NCBI RefSeq assembly: GCF_003789055.1
Contig: NZ_ML119081.1
Coordinates: 310,001-374,000, forward strand
From: Histidinibacterium lentulum
GTDB taxonomy: Bacteria > Pseudomonadota > Alphaproteobacteria > Rhodobacterales > Rhodobacteraceae
DNA: 64,000 bases
Direction of reading: 5' to 3'
Part shown: positions 1 to 10,080 of the stretch, in pieces
Layout of the letters: the number at the start of each line of letters is the position of its first letter
How positions within the stretch are numbered: the first letter of the stretch is position 1
Made by a program: the position numbers and the translations under genes
The notes under the pieces: model-generated
The model's database searches: none
What the model was told of the DNA's origin: nothing
Seen by the model: only the letters and a program-made list of their open reading frames with translations

Positions 1-667
<667 letters not shown>

Positions 668-679
668 CGACCCTCTCTC

Positions 680-1261
680 TCAGACGCTCGCCCCGACGAG
701 GCCGAGCAGGACAGACAGCCCCACTCCGACACCCAGAAGGGCGGCGACAAGCGTCAGCGCGGCGCGTCCGAGACTGTCGAATCGCTGCGCGACATTGATG
801 AAATTGACCAGAACCCACAGGGCAATGGCCACGGAAGCCAGCGCCGCGATCGACCCCAGCAGTGGCAGAAGCATCAGCAGCACCGCCTGCACGGTCTGCA
901 GCGCCAGCAGGAGCACCTGCAGCCACACCACGAGCGCCAGCGTGTCCTCGAAGGCCCCGGTGCCGCCCAGCATCTGGCCCGTCCAGTGCAGGGCGAAGAT
1001 CGTGATCACCAGCGAGCCGCCGAGGATCAGCGCATAGGTCAGCGGCGTGATCGGCGGTCCGGAGGGCGCATCCACCGGGTCCGCGGGCAGCGCGAGACCG
1101 ATCAGCGCGACCAGCAGCACCGACAGGATTGTGACCAGCGCGAGCGCGGACCACAGCACGTCGCGGGACAGCCGGGCCCCCGTGATCAGCCCTGCCACCG
1201 CTGCCGGGTCTCTGACGGTCTGAACGAGAAGGCGGCCGAAGCCCTGCATCGCATCGGTCAT
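680..1261 (-). CDS. YIP1-like integral membrane protein, second copy
   Basis: 193-residue membrane protein that looks like a YIP1-type small multi-pass protein. It has a short cytoplasmic head (residues 1-35) followed by about five hydrophobic segments, including ALALVTILSVLLVALIGLAL, LTYALILGGSLVITIFAL, ALVVWLQVLLLALQ and a C-terminal pair ending in GVGLSVLLGLVG. The start at 1261 overlaps the stop of the upstream paralogue by four bases (ATGA), so the two are probably translationally coupled. Genes like this often sit between sufD and sufS in Rhodobacteraceae. Their role in Fe-S assembly is unknown, and nothing in the sequence suggests catalysis. Family assignment is from the overall pattern; function is not known. 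Confidence 0.8.
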   Translation of the reverse strand: MTDAMQGFGRLLVQTVRDPAAVAGLITGARLSRDVLWSALALVTILSVLLVALIGLALPADPVDAPSGPPITPLTYALILGGSLVITIFALHWTGQMLGGTGAFEDTLALVVWLQVLLLALQTVQAVLLMLLPLLGSIAALASVAIALWVLVNFINVAQRFDSLGRAALTLVAALLGVGVGLSVLLGLVGASV

Positions 1262-1761
1262 ATGCCGCGCTCCGCCTCGATCAGTCCCGCGATCCAGAAC
1301 CAAAGAAAGACCCCGACCCAGAGCGCCCCGGTGAGCATGGCCTCGAAGCCGGGGCCGATGAACCCGCGCACGAGGCCGTGAAGCAGCGCCACCGGGCTCG
1401 CTGCGAGGAGCGCCCAGAACAGCGCCAGCCGTGCCCGGTAGAAGGTCCCGCGCCCGCCCAGGGCCCGTGCTGCCAGATGCGCCAGGGCGCCTATGCCGTA
1501 GAGCATCAGCGGCAGGATCATCACGGTGGCGAAGAAGCCGTAGGTCAGAAGTTGCGTCAGGCTTGCGCCATCCTGACCGGGCAAGGGTTCGATCCCCTCG
1601 GCCGCCCGCACCAGCACCGGCCAGCGCGCCATGAACAGCAGGACACAGGCCGCCATCAGATAGACGATCGCGCGGTCCTCCCGCTCGCCCTTGGCCAGCA
1701 GATCCCGCATGACGCGGCGCGGGCCGCGCCACGTCCGCGCGATATCGGTTGTCACAGCCAT
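1258..1761 (-). CDS. YIP1-like integral membrane protein, first copy
   Basis: 167-residue membrane protein starting MAVTTDIARTWRGP. A basic, soluble N-terminus of about 35 residues precedes hydrophobic stretches at VYLMAACVLLFMARW, LLTYGFFATVMILPLMLYGI, LALFWALLAASPVALLHGL and ALWVGVFLWFWIAGLIE. It overlaps sufD upstream through a TGATG junction and the next YIP1-like gene downstream through ATGA, so both should be co-expressed with the suf genes. Two adjacent members look like an old duplication. A longer upstream extension is open but would overlap sufD in another frame, so the ATG at 1761 is preferred. No catalytic motif is visible, and its part in SUF function is unknown. Confidence 0.8.
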   Translation of the reverse strand: MAVTTDIARTWRGPRRVMRDLLAKGEREDRAIVYLMAACVLLFMARWPVLVRAAEGIEPLPGQDGASLTQLLTYGFFATVMILPLMLYGIGALAHLAARALGGRGTFYRARLALFWALLAASPVALLHGLVRGFIGPGFEAMLTGALWVGVFLWFWIAGLIEAERGI

Positions 1762-3070
1762 CAGGCCTGCTTGCGCTCCCGCCGCCGCTCCAGCCACTGC
1801 GCCAGACGTTCGCGCAGCGCCTCGGCATAGGCCTCGTTCTCGATCTCCTCAAGCGCCTCGGCCACGAAGGCCAGGGTCAGGAGATCCTGGGCGATCCCTT
1901 CCGGCACGCCGCGGGCGCGCAGGTAGTAGAGCGCGTCGCGGTCGATGGCGCCCGACGTGGAGCCGTGGGAACAGGCCACGTCGTCGGCGTAGATCTCCAG
2001 TTCCGGCTTGGCGAGGAACTGGCTCGCCTCGTCGAGCAGCAGCGACTGGCTGATCTGGTAGCCATCCGTCTTCTGGGCGCCCGGTTTCACCAGGATCTTG
2101 CCCTGGAACACGCCGGTGGCGCCGTTCCGCAGCACCTTCTTGAACACCTGCCGGCTTTCGCAGCGCTGGGCGTCGTGGGTGATGAAGACCGTGTCGTCGT
2201 GATGGAAATCGGCGCCGTCGCCCAGACAGGCACCCGCGACATGGGCCACCGCGTCGTCACCCGTCAGGTCCACCACCACCTCGTTGCGAGTCAGCACACC
2301 GTTCACAGTAAGGCAGAACGCCTTGAACACGCTCTCCGTTCCGAGACGGGCAAAGGTCGCGGTGACGGCGCGGCGCTCGTGGTCGCGGCCCTGCGTCTTG
2401 ACGAGATGCATCTGCGCCCCGTCCGCCACATCGACTTCCAGCCCCTTGGAAAAGCGGGCCGCAGCCGGTCCGCTTTCGAGAAGGGTCAGTGACGCGCCGG
2501 TCTCGACCTTGACGCAGTGGTGGAGGATCGCGTCGGAACGCTCTGACTTGCGGAGATATTTCACCTGAACGGGCTTCGAAGGCGTCGCCGTCACCCGGAT
2601 CACGATTCCATCTGTGGCGAAGGCGGTGTTGAAGGCCGCCAGCGGACGCGGCACGTTCTCGTGGCTCCGCGCCTCGAGCACCCCATACAGGTCGCGCGCC
2701 CAGTGGATGTCGCTGGCCATCGCATCGCTGAGTCGCACGATCTCGATGCCTTCCATGGTGAGGTCGGACGATGCGTCGGGGTCGAAGACACCGTCGACGA
2801 ACACCACCCGCACTGCATCGACATCATCGAAGACCGCCGCCTCGTCCGCGTCGAGAAGCGCAGCCGGCGGCGCTTCGGCCCGGGTGAGCGTGCCGGGGTC
2901 GGTGAATTTCCAGTACTCGTCCCGCCGGTGCGGCAGGCCCATAGACCGCAGCCGCTCGAGCGCCGCTTCCCGGGCCTCCTGCCCCCATGCGCCGCTCTCC
3001 GGCAGGCTGAGCCCGCTCAGCCGCTCCTCGGTCGCGTCGATCTTCTGCTGTCGGATCGCTGCCCGGGCCA

Positions 3071-3071
<1 letters not shown>
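1761..3071 (-). CDS. sufD: Fe-S cluster assembly protein SufD
   Basis: 436-residue SufD, the partner of SufB and SufC in the SufBC2D scaffold complex that builds Fe-S clusters in the cytosol. The N-terminal region has the GLPHRRDEYWKFTDP motif typical of SufD. The C-terminal half is the SufBD beta-helix, containing the segments KTDGYQISQSLLL and CSHGSTSGAIDRDALYYLRARG, with the conserved cysteine and histidine of the SufB/D interface. Length matches the family. It is coupled to sufC (TGATG overlap at 3071) and to the downstream membrane gene at 1761. Confidence 0.97.
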
Positions 3072-3826
<755 letters not shown>

Positions 3827-3850
3827 TTTCTTCTCCCGTCTGCGGCGCCC

Positions 3851-4486
3851 TCACCGCTTGCGTTGCATCAGCCCGATCACCTCGAGCAATTCATCGTTGC
3901 GTATGGCGCGGGGCGTGACCTCGAAGCGCGCCATGCGCCCCCGGTTCGCCACCCGGTCGGCGAAGGCCTCGACCACGTGGTATTCCTCGCGTGTGACGTA
4001 ATCGTCAAACAGCACGGTAACAGGGGCCTGCGACCGAAACAGGCAGGCCAGCAGGCATCCGACCCGGAATCGACCGTCGATCAGCACCAGATCCGGCTGT
4101 GGCATGTCCGTATCCCAGATCTCCAGCGGGTATTTCACGAACTGGCCATAGCGCAGATGGTTCTGCGGCATTCCCCAGCGTGTCGTCGGACCGATGTCCA
4201 CATGGTGCAGCACCGGCCTGTAAGGGACTGGATTCGCGCGGAACCAGCCCTGCATCTGCTCCACCCATCCGGCATCGCTCTCGACCGCTGTCACCCGCTT
4301 GCCCAGTTCCGCGGCGATCACGGTCGAGCCGCCCGCGCCGTATTCCAGGATGACTTCGGCCCGGGCGTACATCTCGCACAGCCAGTCTGCCTCCCTCTCG
4401 GGAAGCGTCAGCCGCGGCCGCTGGCCGGGGGCCGGTCGGTGGAAAACGGGCGTGCCATCGCCCCGGGCATTGCCGGTTTCGCTCAT
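3851..4486 (-). CDS. Class I SAM-dependent methyltransferase-like protein
   Basis: 211-residue protein with a Rossmann methyltransferase core. Motif I is VILEYGAGGSTVIAAELGKR near residue 40, followed by an acidic beta-2 turn (VTAVESDAGW) and a DLVLIDGRFR strand near 140. The sequence VTVLFDDYVTREEYHVVE resembles a post-motif II region. Substrate is unknown. The ATG at 4486 (MSETGNARG) is preferred over an upstream in-frame ATG at 4591, which would add a 35-residue low-complexity, Arg/Ala-rich leader. It lies 24 bases upstream of sufC, so it should be in the SUF transcript, but no known SUF step needs methylation. Confidence 0.8.
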   Translation of the reverse strand: MSETGNARGDGTPVFHRPAPGQRPRLTLPEREADWLCEMYARAEVILEYGAGGSTVIAAELGKRVTAVESDAGWVEQMQGWFRANPVPYRPVLHHVDIGPTTRWGMPQNHLRYGQFVKYPLEIWDTDMPQPDLVLIDGRFRVGCLLACLFRSQAPVTVLFDDYVTREEYHVVEAFADRVANRGRMARFEVTPRAIRNDELLEVIGLMQRKR

Positions 4487-4789
4487 CGACCCCGCACTCC
4501 CGCGATCCCGTCCTTCGCGCGTCGCAAGGTCAGCAGGCGCGCGCGCGCGCGCGATCTGCGGTTCGTCCCCTCCGGCGCCGTCAACATGCAAACCGTTTCG
4601 TGAGGCCAGTCCCGAAGGTCATGGCGCGCCCCCTTGCCCGCTGCGCGCCGAGACATGGGGCGGGGTCCCCGAACTCGGGAGTGACCGGACAGCGGAACCC
4701 GACATTGCGCGCAGCCCAGATCAGCCTCCGCCGCGAGGGGACGGAATGGCGCAGAACACGCTGTCCGTCAGTCGTCACACGCCGGCCCG
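4487..4789. other. Non-coding gap inside the suf operon
   Basis: About 300 bases between the FkbM methyltransferase and the class I methyltransferase genes, unusual in an operon whose other junctions are 0-25 bases. I see no convincing gene. It holds a run of alternating GC of about 16 bases around 4537-4553 and no clear terminator. A long open frame on the minus strand through it has no recognisable product. It may mark where the fkbM gene was inserted, or hold an internal promoter. Confidence 0.5.
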
Positions 4790-5569
4790 TCATCCTCCCG
4801 ACCTTCTGCAGGTTGCCAGCCAGTTGGATCCGTGATCGCTGGTGGCCGCGAGCCGTTCGGCGCCGTAATCCCGAGACGCGCACCAGTCGGCAAAGGCGCC
4901 CTCGTTCGCCGCGTCCACCTCCACGAAAAGCAACGGGCGGTGATCCGAGACGATCGACTCGAGGCCGGAAAGAACTTTCATTTCCATGCCTTCCACGTCG
5001 ATCTTGATGAGGTCCGGCCGTTCTGTCGCAAACAGGTCGTCGCCCCGGACGACGCGCAGATCCCCGCCTTCGGGAAACATCCGCGTCGCGCCGAGATTGC
5101 GGTCGTGCCGCTTCATCCTCAGCCCGGCGGCCGCCTCGTCGGACAGGCCGACCCCGATCCGCGTCAGGTCGATCACCTCCCGCAGTCCGTTCACGAGAAC
5201 ATTCGCCATGAGCGGCGCCAGTGCCAGCGGGTTCGGCTCGGCGACCACCACCCGCGCAGCGCCCGCGCGCCGCGCGAACCAGATCGAATGATTGCCGATG
5301 TTTGCCCCGATATCAATGACATGGGCGCCGCCTCTCAGGTGCCGCTTCAGCACGGCAAGCTGGCCTTCTTCGTAGAAGCGGCCCTGTCGCAAGGCGGATT
5401 GGACGGGATCGCGCCGGTAGTTGAGGCACCAGCAGAACCCGCCCCAATGGACCAGGTCGAACGGGGGAAACGCGACAGGCTCCCCCGCCTCCAGCGCGGC
5501 CAGCGCCGCCCCGGCGTCGAAATACGACTCGTCGGTCGTCTCTGGCCGGGGAAGCGTGACCTCGGTCAT
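4790..5569 (-). CDS. FkbM family methyltransferase
   Basis: 259-residue protein of the FkbM family, SAM-dependent enzymes that usually O-methylate sugars or small molecules. Motif I is VIDIGANIGNHSIWFARRAG near residue 90, the beta-2 acidic end is VVVAEPNPLALAPLMANV, and the FkbM hallmark PDLIKIDVEGMEMKVLSGL is near 200, followed by RPLLFVEVD. The start ATG at 5569 lies 4 bases after the sufB stop. A longer upstream frame overlaps sufB and is rejected. Its presence directly behind sufB is odd, because FkbM enzymes normally sit in polysaccharide or secondary-metabolite clusters. It is probably co-transcribed with SUF genes, but a shared function is not supported by the sequence. Confidence 0.88.
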   Translation of the reverse strand: MTEVTLPRPETTDESYFDAGAALAALEAGEPVAFPPFDLVHWGGFCWCLNYRRDPVQSALRQGRFYEEGQLAVLKRHLRGGAHVIDIGANIGNHSIWFARRAGAARVVVAEPNPLALAPLMANVLVNGLREVIDLTRIGVGLSDEAAAGLRMKRHDRNLGATRMFPEGGDLRVVRGDDLFATERPDLIKIDVEGMEMKVLSGLESIVSDHRPLLFVEVDAANEGAFADWCASRDYGAERLAATSDHGSNWLATCRRSGG

Positions 5570-5573
5570 GCCG

Positions 5574-7127
5574 TCAGCCGACGGAACCTTCGAGGCTGAT
5601 CGCCACGAGCTGCTGCGCCTCCATGGCGAACTCCATGGGCAGGGCCTGCAGAACCTCTTTGGCGAAGCCGTTGACGATGAGCGCCACGGCCTCCTCCTCT
5701 CCGATCCCGCGCGAGAGGCAGTAGAACATCTGATCGTCATCCACCTTGGAGGTGGTCGCCTCATGCTCGACCCGGCTCGTGTTGTTCTTCACCTCGATAT
5801 AGGGGACCGTGTGCGCGCCGCACTTGTCCCCGATCAGCAGGCTGTCGCACTGGGTGTAGTTGCGGCTGTGCTCGGCCTTCGGATGCATCGAGACGAGGCC
5901 GCGATAGGTGTTCTGCGCGCGGCCCGCGCTGATCCCCTTCGACACGATCCGGCTCTTCGTGCGCTTGCCCAGGTGCACCATCTTGGTGCCGGTGTCGGCC
6001 TGCTGCATGTTGTTGGTGATCGCGATGGAGTAGAACTCGCCCTGGCTGTCGTCGCCCCGCAGGATGCAGGAAGGGTACTTCCAGGTCACCGCCGATCCGG
6101 TCTCCACCTGCGTCCACATCACCTTGGCGCGGTCCTCGCGGCAATCCGCGCGCTTGGTGACGAAATTGTAGATGCCGCCGCGGCCTTCCTCGTCGCCGGG
6201 AAACCAGTTCTGGACGGTGGAATACTTTACCTCCGCATCCTCGAGCACCACGATTTCCACGACCGCGGCGTGAAGTTGCGCGGTGTCGCGCTGCGGCGCA
6301 GTGCAGCCTTCGAGGTAGGAGACATAGGCCTCGCGATCGCAGATGATCAGCGTCCGCTCGAACTGGCCGGTGTTCTCTGCATTGATGCGGAAATAGGTCG
6401 ACAGCTCCATCGGGCAGCGCACGCCAGGCGGGACGTAGACGAAGGAGCCGTCCGAGAAGACCGCGGAATTGAGCGCAGCGTAGAAGTTGTCGCCCTGCGG
6501 CACGACCGAGCCGAGATACTTCCTGACGAGCTCGGGATGCTCCCGGATCGCCTCGGAGATCGAGCAGAAGATGACGCCGGCCTTCTTCAGCTCCTTCTGG
6601 AAGGTCGTCCCCACGCTGACGCTGTCGAACACCGCATCCACCGCGACCTTGCGTTCGGAATTGTCCTCGGGCGTCGCCACGTCGCCCGCGCCCTCCACCC
6701 CGGCGAGGATCGCCTGCTCCTTCAGCGGGATGCCCAGCTTCTTGTAGGTCTCGAGCAGCTTCGGGTCGACCTCGTCCAGCGATTTCGGCTTGTTCTCGAA
6801 GGACTTCGGCCGCGCGTAGTAATACTGGTCCTGAAAGTCGATCTGCGGATACTCGACCATCGCCCAGTCGGGCTCTTCCATCTTCAGCCAGCGGCGATAG
6901 GCCTGCAGACGCCACTCGGTCATCCACTCGGGCTCGTCGTTCTTCGAAGAGATCAACCGCACGATATCCTCGGACAGGCCCTTCGGCGCGTAGTCCATCT
7001 CGATATCGGTGTTCCAGCCGTACTTGTACTTGCCGGCCAGCCTCGAGACCGCTTCCACGGTGTCCGCGTCGACGCCTTCCTTGACGTCCTGCGGCTGAAG
7101 ACCCTGCAGATTGTCCAGTACAGTCAT
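5574..7127 (-). CDS. sufB: Fe-S cluster assembly scaffold SufB
   Basis: 517-residue SufB, the sulfur- and iron-accepting scaffold of the SUF machine. Diagnostic segments are [19 protein letters not shown] near the N-terminus, [38 protein letters not shown] near residue 235, and [20 protein letters not shown], which holds the cysteine implicated in cluster assembly. [20 protein letters not shown] and the C-terminal [20 protein letters not shown] follow. Length is normal (E. coli SufB is about 495). It is the third gene of the operon, 17 bases downstream of the cysteine desulfurase. Confidence 0.98.
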   Translation of the reverse strand: MTVLDNLQGLQPQDVKEGVDADTVEAVSRLAGKYKYGWNTDIEMDYAPKGLSEDIVRLISSKNDEPEWMTEWRLQAYRRWLKMEEPDWAMVEYPQIDFQDQYYYARPKSFENKPKSLDEVDPKLLETYKKLGIPLKEQAILAGVEGAGDVATPEDNSERKVAVDAVFDSVSVGTTFQKELKKAGVIFCSISEAIREHPELVRKYLGSVVPQGDNFYAALNSAVFSDGSFVYVPPGVRCPMELSTYFRINAENTGQFERTLIICDREAYVSYLEGCTAPQRDTAQLHAAVVEIVVLEDAEVKYSTVQNWFPGDEEGRGGIYNFVTKRADCREDRAKVMWTQVETGSAVTWKYPSCILRGDDSQGEFYSIAITNNMQQADTGTKMVHLGKRTKSRIVSKGISAGRAQNTYRGLVSMHPKAEHSRNYTQCDSLLIGDKCGAHTVPYIEVKNNTSRVEHEATTSKVDDDQMFYCLSRGIGEEEAVALIVNGFAKEVLQALPMEFAMEAQQLVAISLEGSVG

Positions 7128-7144
7128 CCGACGTCCTTCCTCGG

Positions 7145-8230
7145 TCAGGCCGCGCGGGCGCGGCGCTTGGCTCTCTGTGCGGTCCAGGCTTCGGCGAAGC
7201 GCAGAACCTCGTCTTCCGTCGTCGTCGGTCCCAGCGACACCCGCAGGGCGCCGGCCGCTTCCTCCGGGGCAAAACCCATGGCGGCGAGCACCCGGTTCTC
7301 GCGCACCTTTCCGCTCGAGCAGGCGCTCCCCGCGCTGACGGCGAACCCGGCAAGGTCCATCGCCATCACCTGGGTCTCGCCTTTCCAGCCCGGCGTGACC
7401 ATCAGGCTGGTGTTGGGCAGCCGCCTGAGCTCTTTCCCGACAAAAATAGTCTCCGGACTGGATTCAGCAATGGTCTTTTCTAGAATATTTCTAAGTTGCG
7501 CCACCCGGTCCCAGACACCCTCCGCCAGATCGCGCAGAGCCGCTTCGGCCGCGGCCGCCATCCCCGCGATCCCTATGATGTTCTCGGTGCCCGACCGGCG
7601 CCCCATCTCCTGCCCACCGCCCTTCAGGAGCGCCCTGATGTCGAGCCCGTCGCGCAGGATCAGTGCGCCCACGCCCTTCGGCCCGCCGAACTTGTGCGCC
7701 GACAGCACCGCAACATCCGCTCCCGACCAGGCAAAGGAAAACGGGATGCGTCCAACGGCCTGGGTCACATCCAGCAGCAGCCTGTCCGCCCGCACCTCGG
7801 GGCCGAAGGGCCATTGCCCCGCCACCTTCTCCGGCGGCCCGGTCACGATCCCGGTCTCCGAATTCGCGAGCCCCATCGCGAGCACATGTCCCGGCCCCTG
7901 TGGCCGCTCGGACGAGGCCTCGATCCGGGCATGGGCCCACAGGGCGTCATGCGCGGTCCCGTCCACCAGCACGTCCTGCTGCTCCGGCAGGCGCCCGAGA
8001 ACGGAGGCCGCCTCCGTGGCCCCGGAGGTGAACACCACCTCGGCGGGCGTGCATCCCACCGCGTCGGCGACCGTCGCCCGCGCTCGCTCGATCAACCCCC
8101 GCGCGGCCCGCCCCTCGGCATGGACCGAACTCGGATTGCCCAGGACGTCCATCGCCTCGGCCATGGCCGACCGCGCCTCGGGCCGCAGCGGTGCTGTGGC
8201 GTTCCAGTCGAGATAGACCCGCCCGCTCAT
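7145..8230 (-). CDS. Cysteine desulfurase, NifS/IscS-like
   Basis: 361-residue class V aminotransferase of the NifS/IscS type, a second sulfur donor in the same operon as SufS. The N-terminus [19 protein letters not shown] is the NifS-type opening. TSGATEA near residue 70, [17 protein letters not shown] near 195 (PLP lysine), GRRSGTENI near 230 and [17 protein letters not shown] near 320 (catalytic cysteine) are all intact. It lies between iscR (148-base gap) and sufB (17 bases). A patch encoding [12 protein letters not shown] uses AGA, CTA, ATT and TTT, codons otherwise scarce here, and contains an ICE-like palindrome at 7481-7493 (listed separately). Whether it serves SUF or housekeeping sulfur transfer such as tRNA thiolation cannot be told. 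Confidence 0.95.
   Translation of the reverse strand: MSGRVYLDWNATAPLRPEARSAMAEAMDVLGNPSSVHAEGRAARGLIERARATVADAVGCTPAEVVFTSGATEAASVLGRLPEQQDVLVDGTAHDALWAHARIEASSERPQGPGHVLAMGLANSETGIVTGPPEKVAGQWPFGPEVRADRLLLDVTQAVGRIPFSFAWSGADVAVLSAHKFGGPKGVGALILRDGLDIRALLKGGGQEMGRRSGTENIIGIAGMAAAAEAALRDLAEGVWDRVAQLRNILEKTIAESSPETIFVGKELRRLPNTSLMVTPGWKGETQVMAMDLAGFAVSAGSACSSGKVRENRVLAAMGFAPEEAAGALRVSLGPTTTEDEVLRFAEAWTAQRAKRRARAA
7480..7495. promoter_or_regulatory. ICE-like palindrome inside the cysteine desulfurase gene
   Basis: The sequence CTAGAATATTTCTAAG contains a perfect TAGAA-TAT-TTCTA dyad and differs by one half-site base from the TTAGAA-N3-TTCTAA palindrome upstream of iscR. It sits in a local AT-rich patch (about 7441-7497) within otherwise GC-rich coding sequence, about 350 bases upstream of sufB. 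It could be an internal operator, or chance in an odd codon patch. Confidence 0.35.
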
Positions 8231-8377
8231 GCCGAACCGCCCCGGCAGGACGGCAGAGCCACGCCCCGAGACCCCGTCGTCCGCCCCCCGCTCTTCTGGC
8301 CGGAGGTATCCCGGTGGGGTCTGGCGAGGCAGCGCCTCCCCAGCGGGTCGACGCGGCAGAACCGCGGCGAAACCGGA

Positions 8378-8842
8378 TCAGGACGCCTCATCCACCACCT
8401 CGAAAAGCGACGGGACCGCCGGACACGGGGCAAGCGTGTTGCCCACCACGTCCGACAGGCGCGTCTGGTGAAGGAAGACATAGACGTTGGCCGAAAGGCC
8501 CTCCCACAGGCGGTTGGTCAGCGATTGCGCCCGCGATCCCGACAGCCCTCCACTGGCGCCGGCGCCCTTGTGCATGGCGCTCACCGTCTCGTCGACCGCG
8601 CCGAGGATGTCGGACACCCGGATCTCCGAGGCGGGTTTCGCCAGCCGGTATCCGCCGCCCGGTCCCCGCACGCTCTCCACGAGGCCTGCGCGCCTGAGCT
8701 TCACGAAGAGCTGCTCGAGATAGGGCAGCGACACGTCCTGCCGCTGCGCGACGGCGCCCAGCGACGTCAGCGCGCCCGCCGGCTGGAGGGCGAGATCGAC
8801 CAGAGCGACCATCGCATAGCGTCCCTTGGTGCTCAGCTTCAT
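8378..8842 (-). CDS. iscR: Rrf2 family regulator, IscR-like, head of the suf operon
   Basis: 154-residue winged-helix regulator of the Rrf2/IscR family. The N-terminus MKLSTKGRYAMVALVDLAL is the family signature, and the recognition helix region reads QDVSLPYLEQLFVKLRRAGLVESVRGPGGGYRLAKP. Classical IscR ligates a 2Fe-2S cluster with three cysteines around residues 92-104. Here only one cysteine exists in the whole protein, in APCPAV near residue 140. This agrees with the Rhodobacter-type IscR, known to lack the three-cysteine motif. It leads the suf operon and probably senses Fe-S or iron status and autoregulates. The ATG at 8842 is chosen because the family signature starts there. Confidence 0.92.
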   Translation of the reverse strand: MKLSTKGRYAMVALVDLALQPAGALTSLGAVAQRQDVSLPYLEQLFVKLRRAGLVESVRGPGGGYRLAKPASEIRVSDILGAVDETVSAMHKGAGASGGLSGSRAQSLTNRLWEGLSANVYVFLHQTRLSDVVGNTLAPCPAVPSLFEVVDEAS

Positions 8843-8960
8843 CCGTCCCCTCCCTCCTCGACGCGCGACCTCGCGGCAGGCCAGCGCCTCGCGGCGCGGC
8901 ATTGACGCCGCCTGCCCGCATCGCTACCTCCCCACAAGCCCCGATCCCGGGACTTCGCAG

Positions 8961-8977
8961 TTTAGAATTCTTCTAAG
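8961..8977. promoter_or_regulatory. Irr/ICE-like iron-control palindrome upstream of iscR-suf
   Basis: The 15-base core TTAGAATTCTTCTAA (8962-8976) is a perfect dyad of TTAGAA and TTCTAA with a 3-base centre. It matches the iron control element bound by the alphaproteobacterial regulator Irr. It lies about 120 bases upstream of the iscR start and 73 bases upstream of the divergent hydrolase gene. It stands out as an AT-rich island in GC-rich DNA. Position and form suggest iron-dependent control of the suf operon. Confidence 0.75.
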
Positions 8978-9048
8978 GTATCCGAGCGATTGCGTCAACG
9001 ATCGCCGGCGCGCCCGACGAAGAGCCGAGGGACGAAAGAAGACAAACC

Positions 9049-9702
9049 ATGCCCGAGGTGATCTTTCCCGGCCCCGAGGGCCGTCTCGAAGGCCGCTATC
9101 ATCCGCAGCCGGTCCGCGATGCGCCCATCGCGATCATCCTGCATCCTCATCCGCAGTTCGGCGGCACGATGAACAACCGCGTCGTCTACAACCTGCATTA
9201 CGCCTTCCACAAGATCGGCTTCACCGTGCTGCGGTTCAACTTCCGCGGCGTGGGCCGGAGCCAGGGCGAATACGACCAGGGCGTGGGCGAACTCAGCGAT
9301 GCCGCCTCCGCGCTCGACTACCTGCAGTCGATGAACCAGAATTCGAAGCATTGCTGGGTCGCGGGCTTCTCCTTCGGCGCCTGGATCGGGATGCAGCTCC
9401 TGATGCGCCGGCCGGAGATCACGGGCTTCGTGTCGGTCTCGCCGCCCGCGAACATGTACGACTTCTCCTTCCTCGCGCCCTGCCCCTCGTCGGGCCTCGT
9501 GATCAACGGCACCGCCGACCGCGTGGCGCCGCCCCAGGACACCAAGACGCTGGTGGGCAAGCTGCACGAGCAGAAGGGCATCACCATCACCCACGAGGAG
9601 ATCAGCGGCGCCGGCCACTTCTTCGAGGATCCGCACATGGAGACCATGATCGACCATGTCAGCGGCTATGTGCGCCGGCGTCTGACGGAAACCACGCGCT
9701 AG
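9049..9702 (+). CDS. Alpha/beta hydrolase (COG2945-like)
   Basis: 217-residue cytosolic alpha/beta hydrolase. The oxyanion-hole loop is HPHPQFGGTMNN near residue 35, and FNFRGVGRSQGEYDQG near 65 is typical of the COG2945 group. The nucleophile elbow is GFSFGAW near 106, the acid is in NGTADRVAPP near 155, and the catalytic histidine is in GAGHFFEDPH near 185. Substrate is unknown. It is divergent from iscR across about 200 bases that hold the ICE-like palindrome, so it could share iron control. Downstream genes on the same strand follow at short spacing and may form an operon. No signal peptide. Confidence 0.9.
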   Translation: MPEVIFPGPEGRLEGRYHPQPVRDAPIAIILHPHPQFGGTMNNRVVYNLHYAFHKIGFTVLRFNFRGVGRSQGEYDQGVGELSDAASALDYLQSMNQNSKHCWVAGFSFGAWIGMQLLMRRPEITGFVSVSPPANMYDFSFLAPCPSSGLVINGTADRVAPPQDTKTLVGKLHEQKGITITHEEISGAGHFFEDPHMETMIDHVSGYVRRRLTETTR

Positions 9703-9810
9703 GCCCGGCTGCGCCGCCTCGGTGCGGGCTCGCCCTTGCGCGGGCGCCAAGCCTGTTGCGGCTCCTGCCGCCGCGGCGGGGACGGTGGCCGACCAAGGAG
9801 ACGGAAGCAG

Positions 9811-10071
9811 ATGGGCATCACCGAGGACCTGGCGGACAAGCTCGCCCGCGAGACCATCGAGGCCATGGAGCGGCTGGGGGACGACCGTCTCTACGTCGAG
9901 ATCGCGAAAGCCATCGGCGCCTCTTCGCCCACCACGGAAGAGGCCTATCTGACCGCCGTGAGGGTCCGCCTCGCCGTGACCCGCGCGGAACGGCTCCTGG
10001 AGAGCAGGCTCGCCGAAGCGGAGAGCCGCACCGACCCGCCGGTTCCGACCTCGCCCGGCGGCGATGACTGA
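9811..10071 (+). CDS. Small conserved protein of unknown function
   Basis: 86-residue acidic, mainly helical soluble protein, MGITEDLADKLARETIEAM at its N-terminus. The start at 9811 follows a clear AAGGAG ribosome site at 9795-9800. An upstream in-frame ATG at 9736 would add a Cys/Arg-rich leader and is rejected. I do not recognise a domain. Helical periodicity over residues 1-70 followed by a Pro-rich tail suggests a small adaptor or regulator. It lies ten bases before the next gene and probably shares its transcript. Confidence 0.7.
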   Translation: MGITEDLADKLARETIEAMERLGDDRLYVEIAKAIGASSPTTEEAYLTAVRVRLAVTRAERLLESRLAEAESRTDPPVPTSPGGDD

Positions 10072-10080
10072 GGTGTCCTC

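Noticed and set aside
4581-4883. A 100-codon minus-strand frame in the suf-operon gap
   Set aside because: Overlaps the end of the FkbM gene, is Arg-rich and has no recognisable fold.
5421-8216. A 931-codon open frame on the plus strand
   Set aside because: Antisense to sufB and the cysteine desulfurase, both of which are well supported by motifs.
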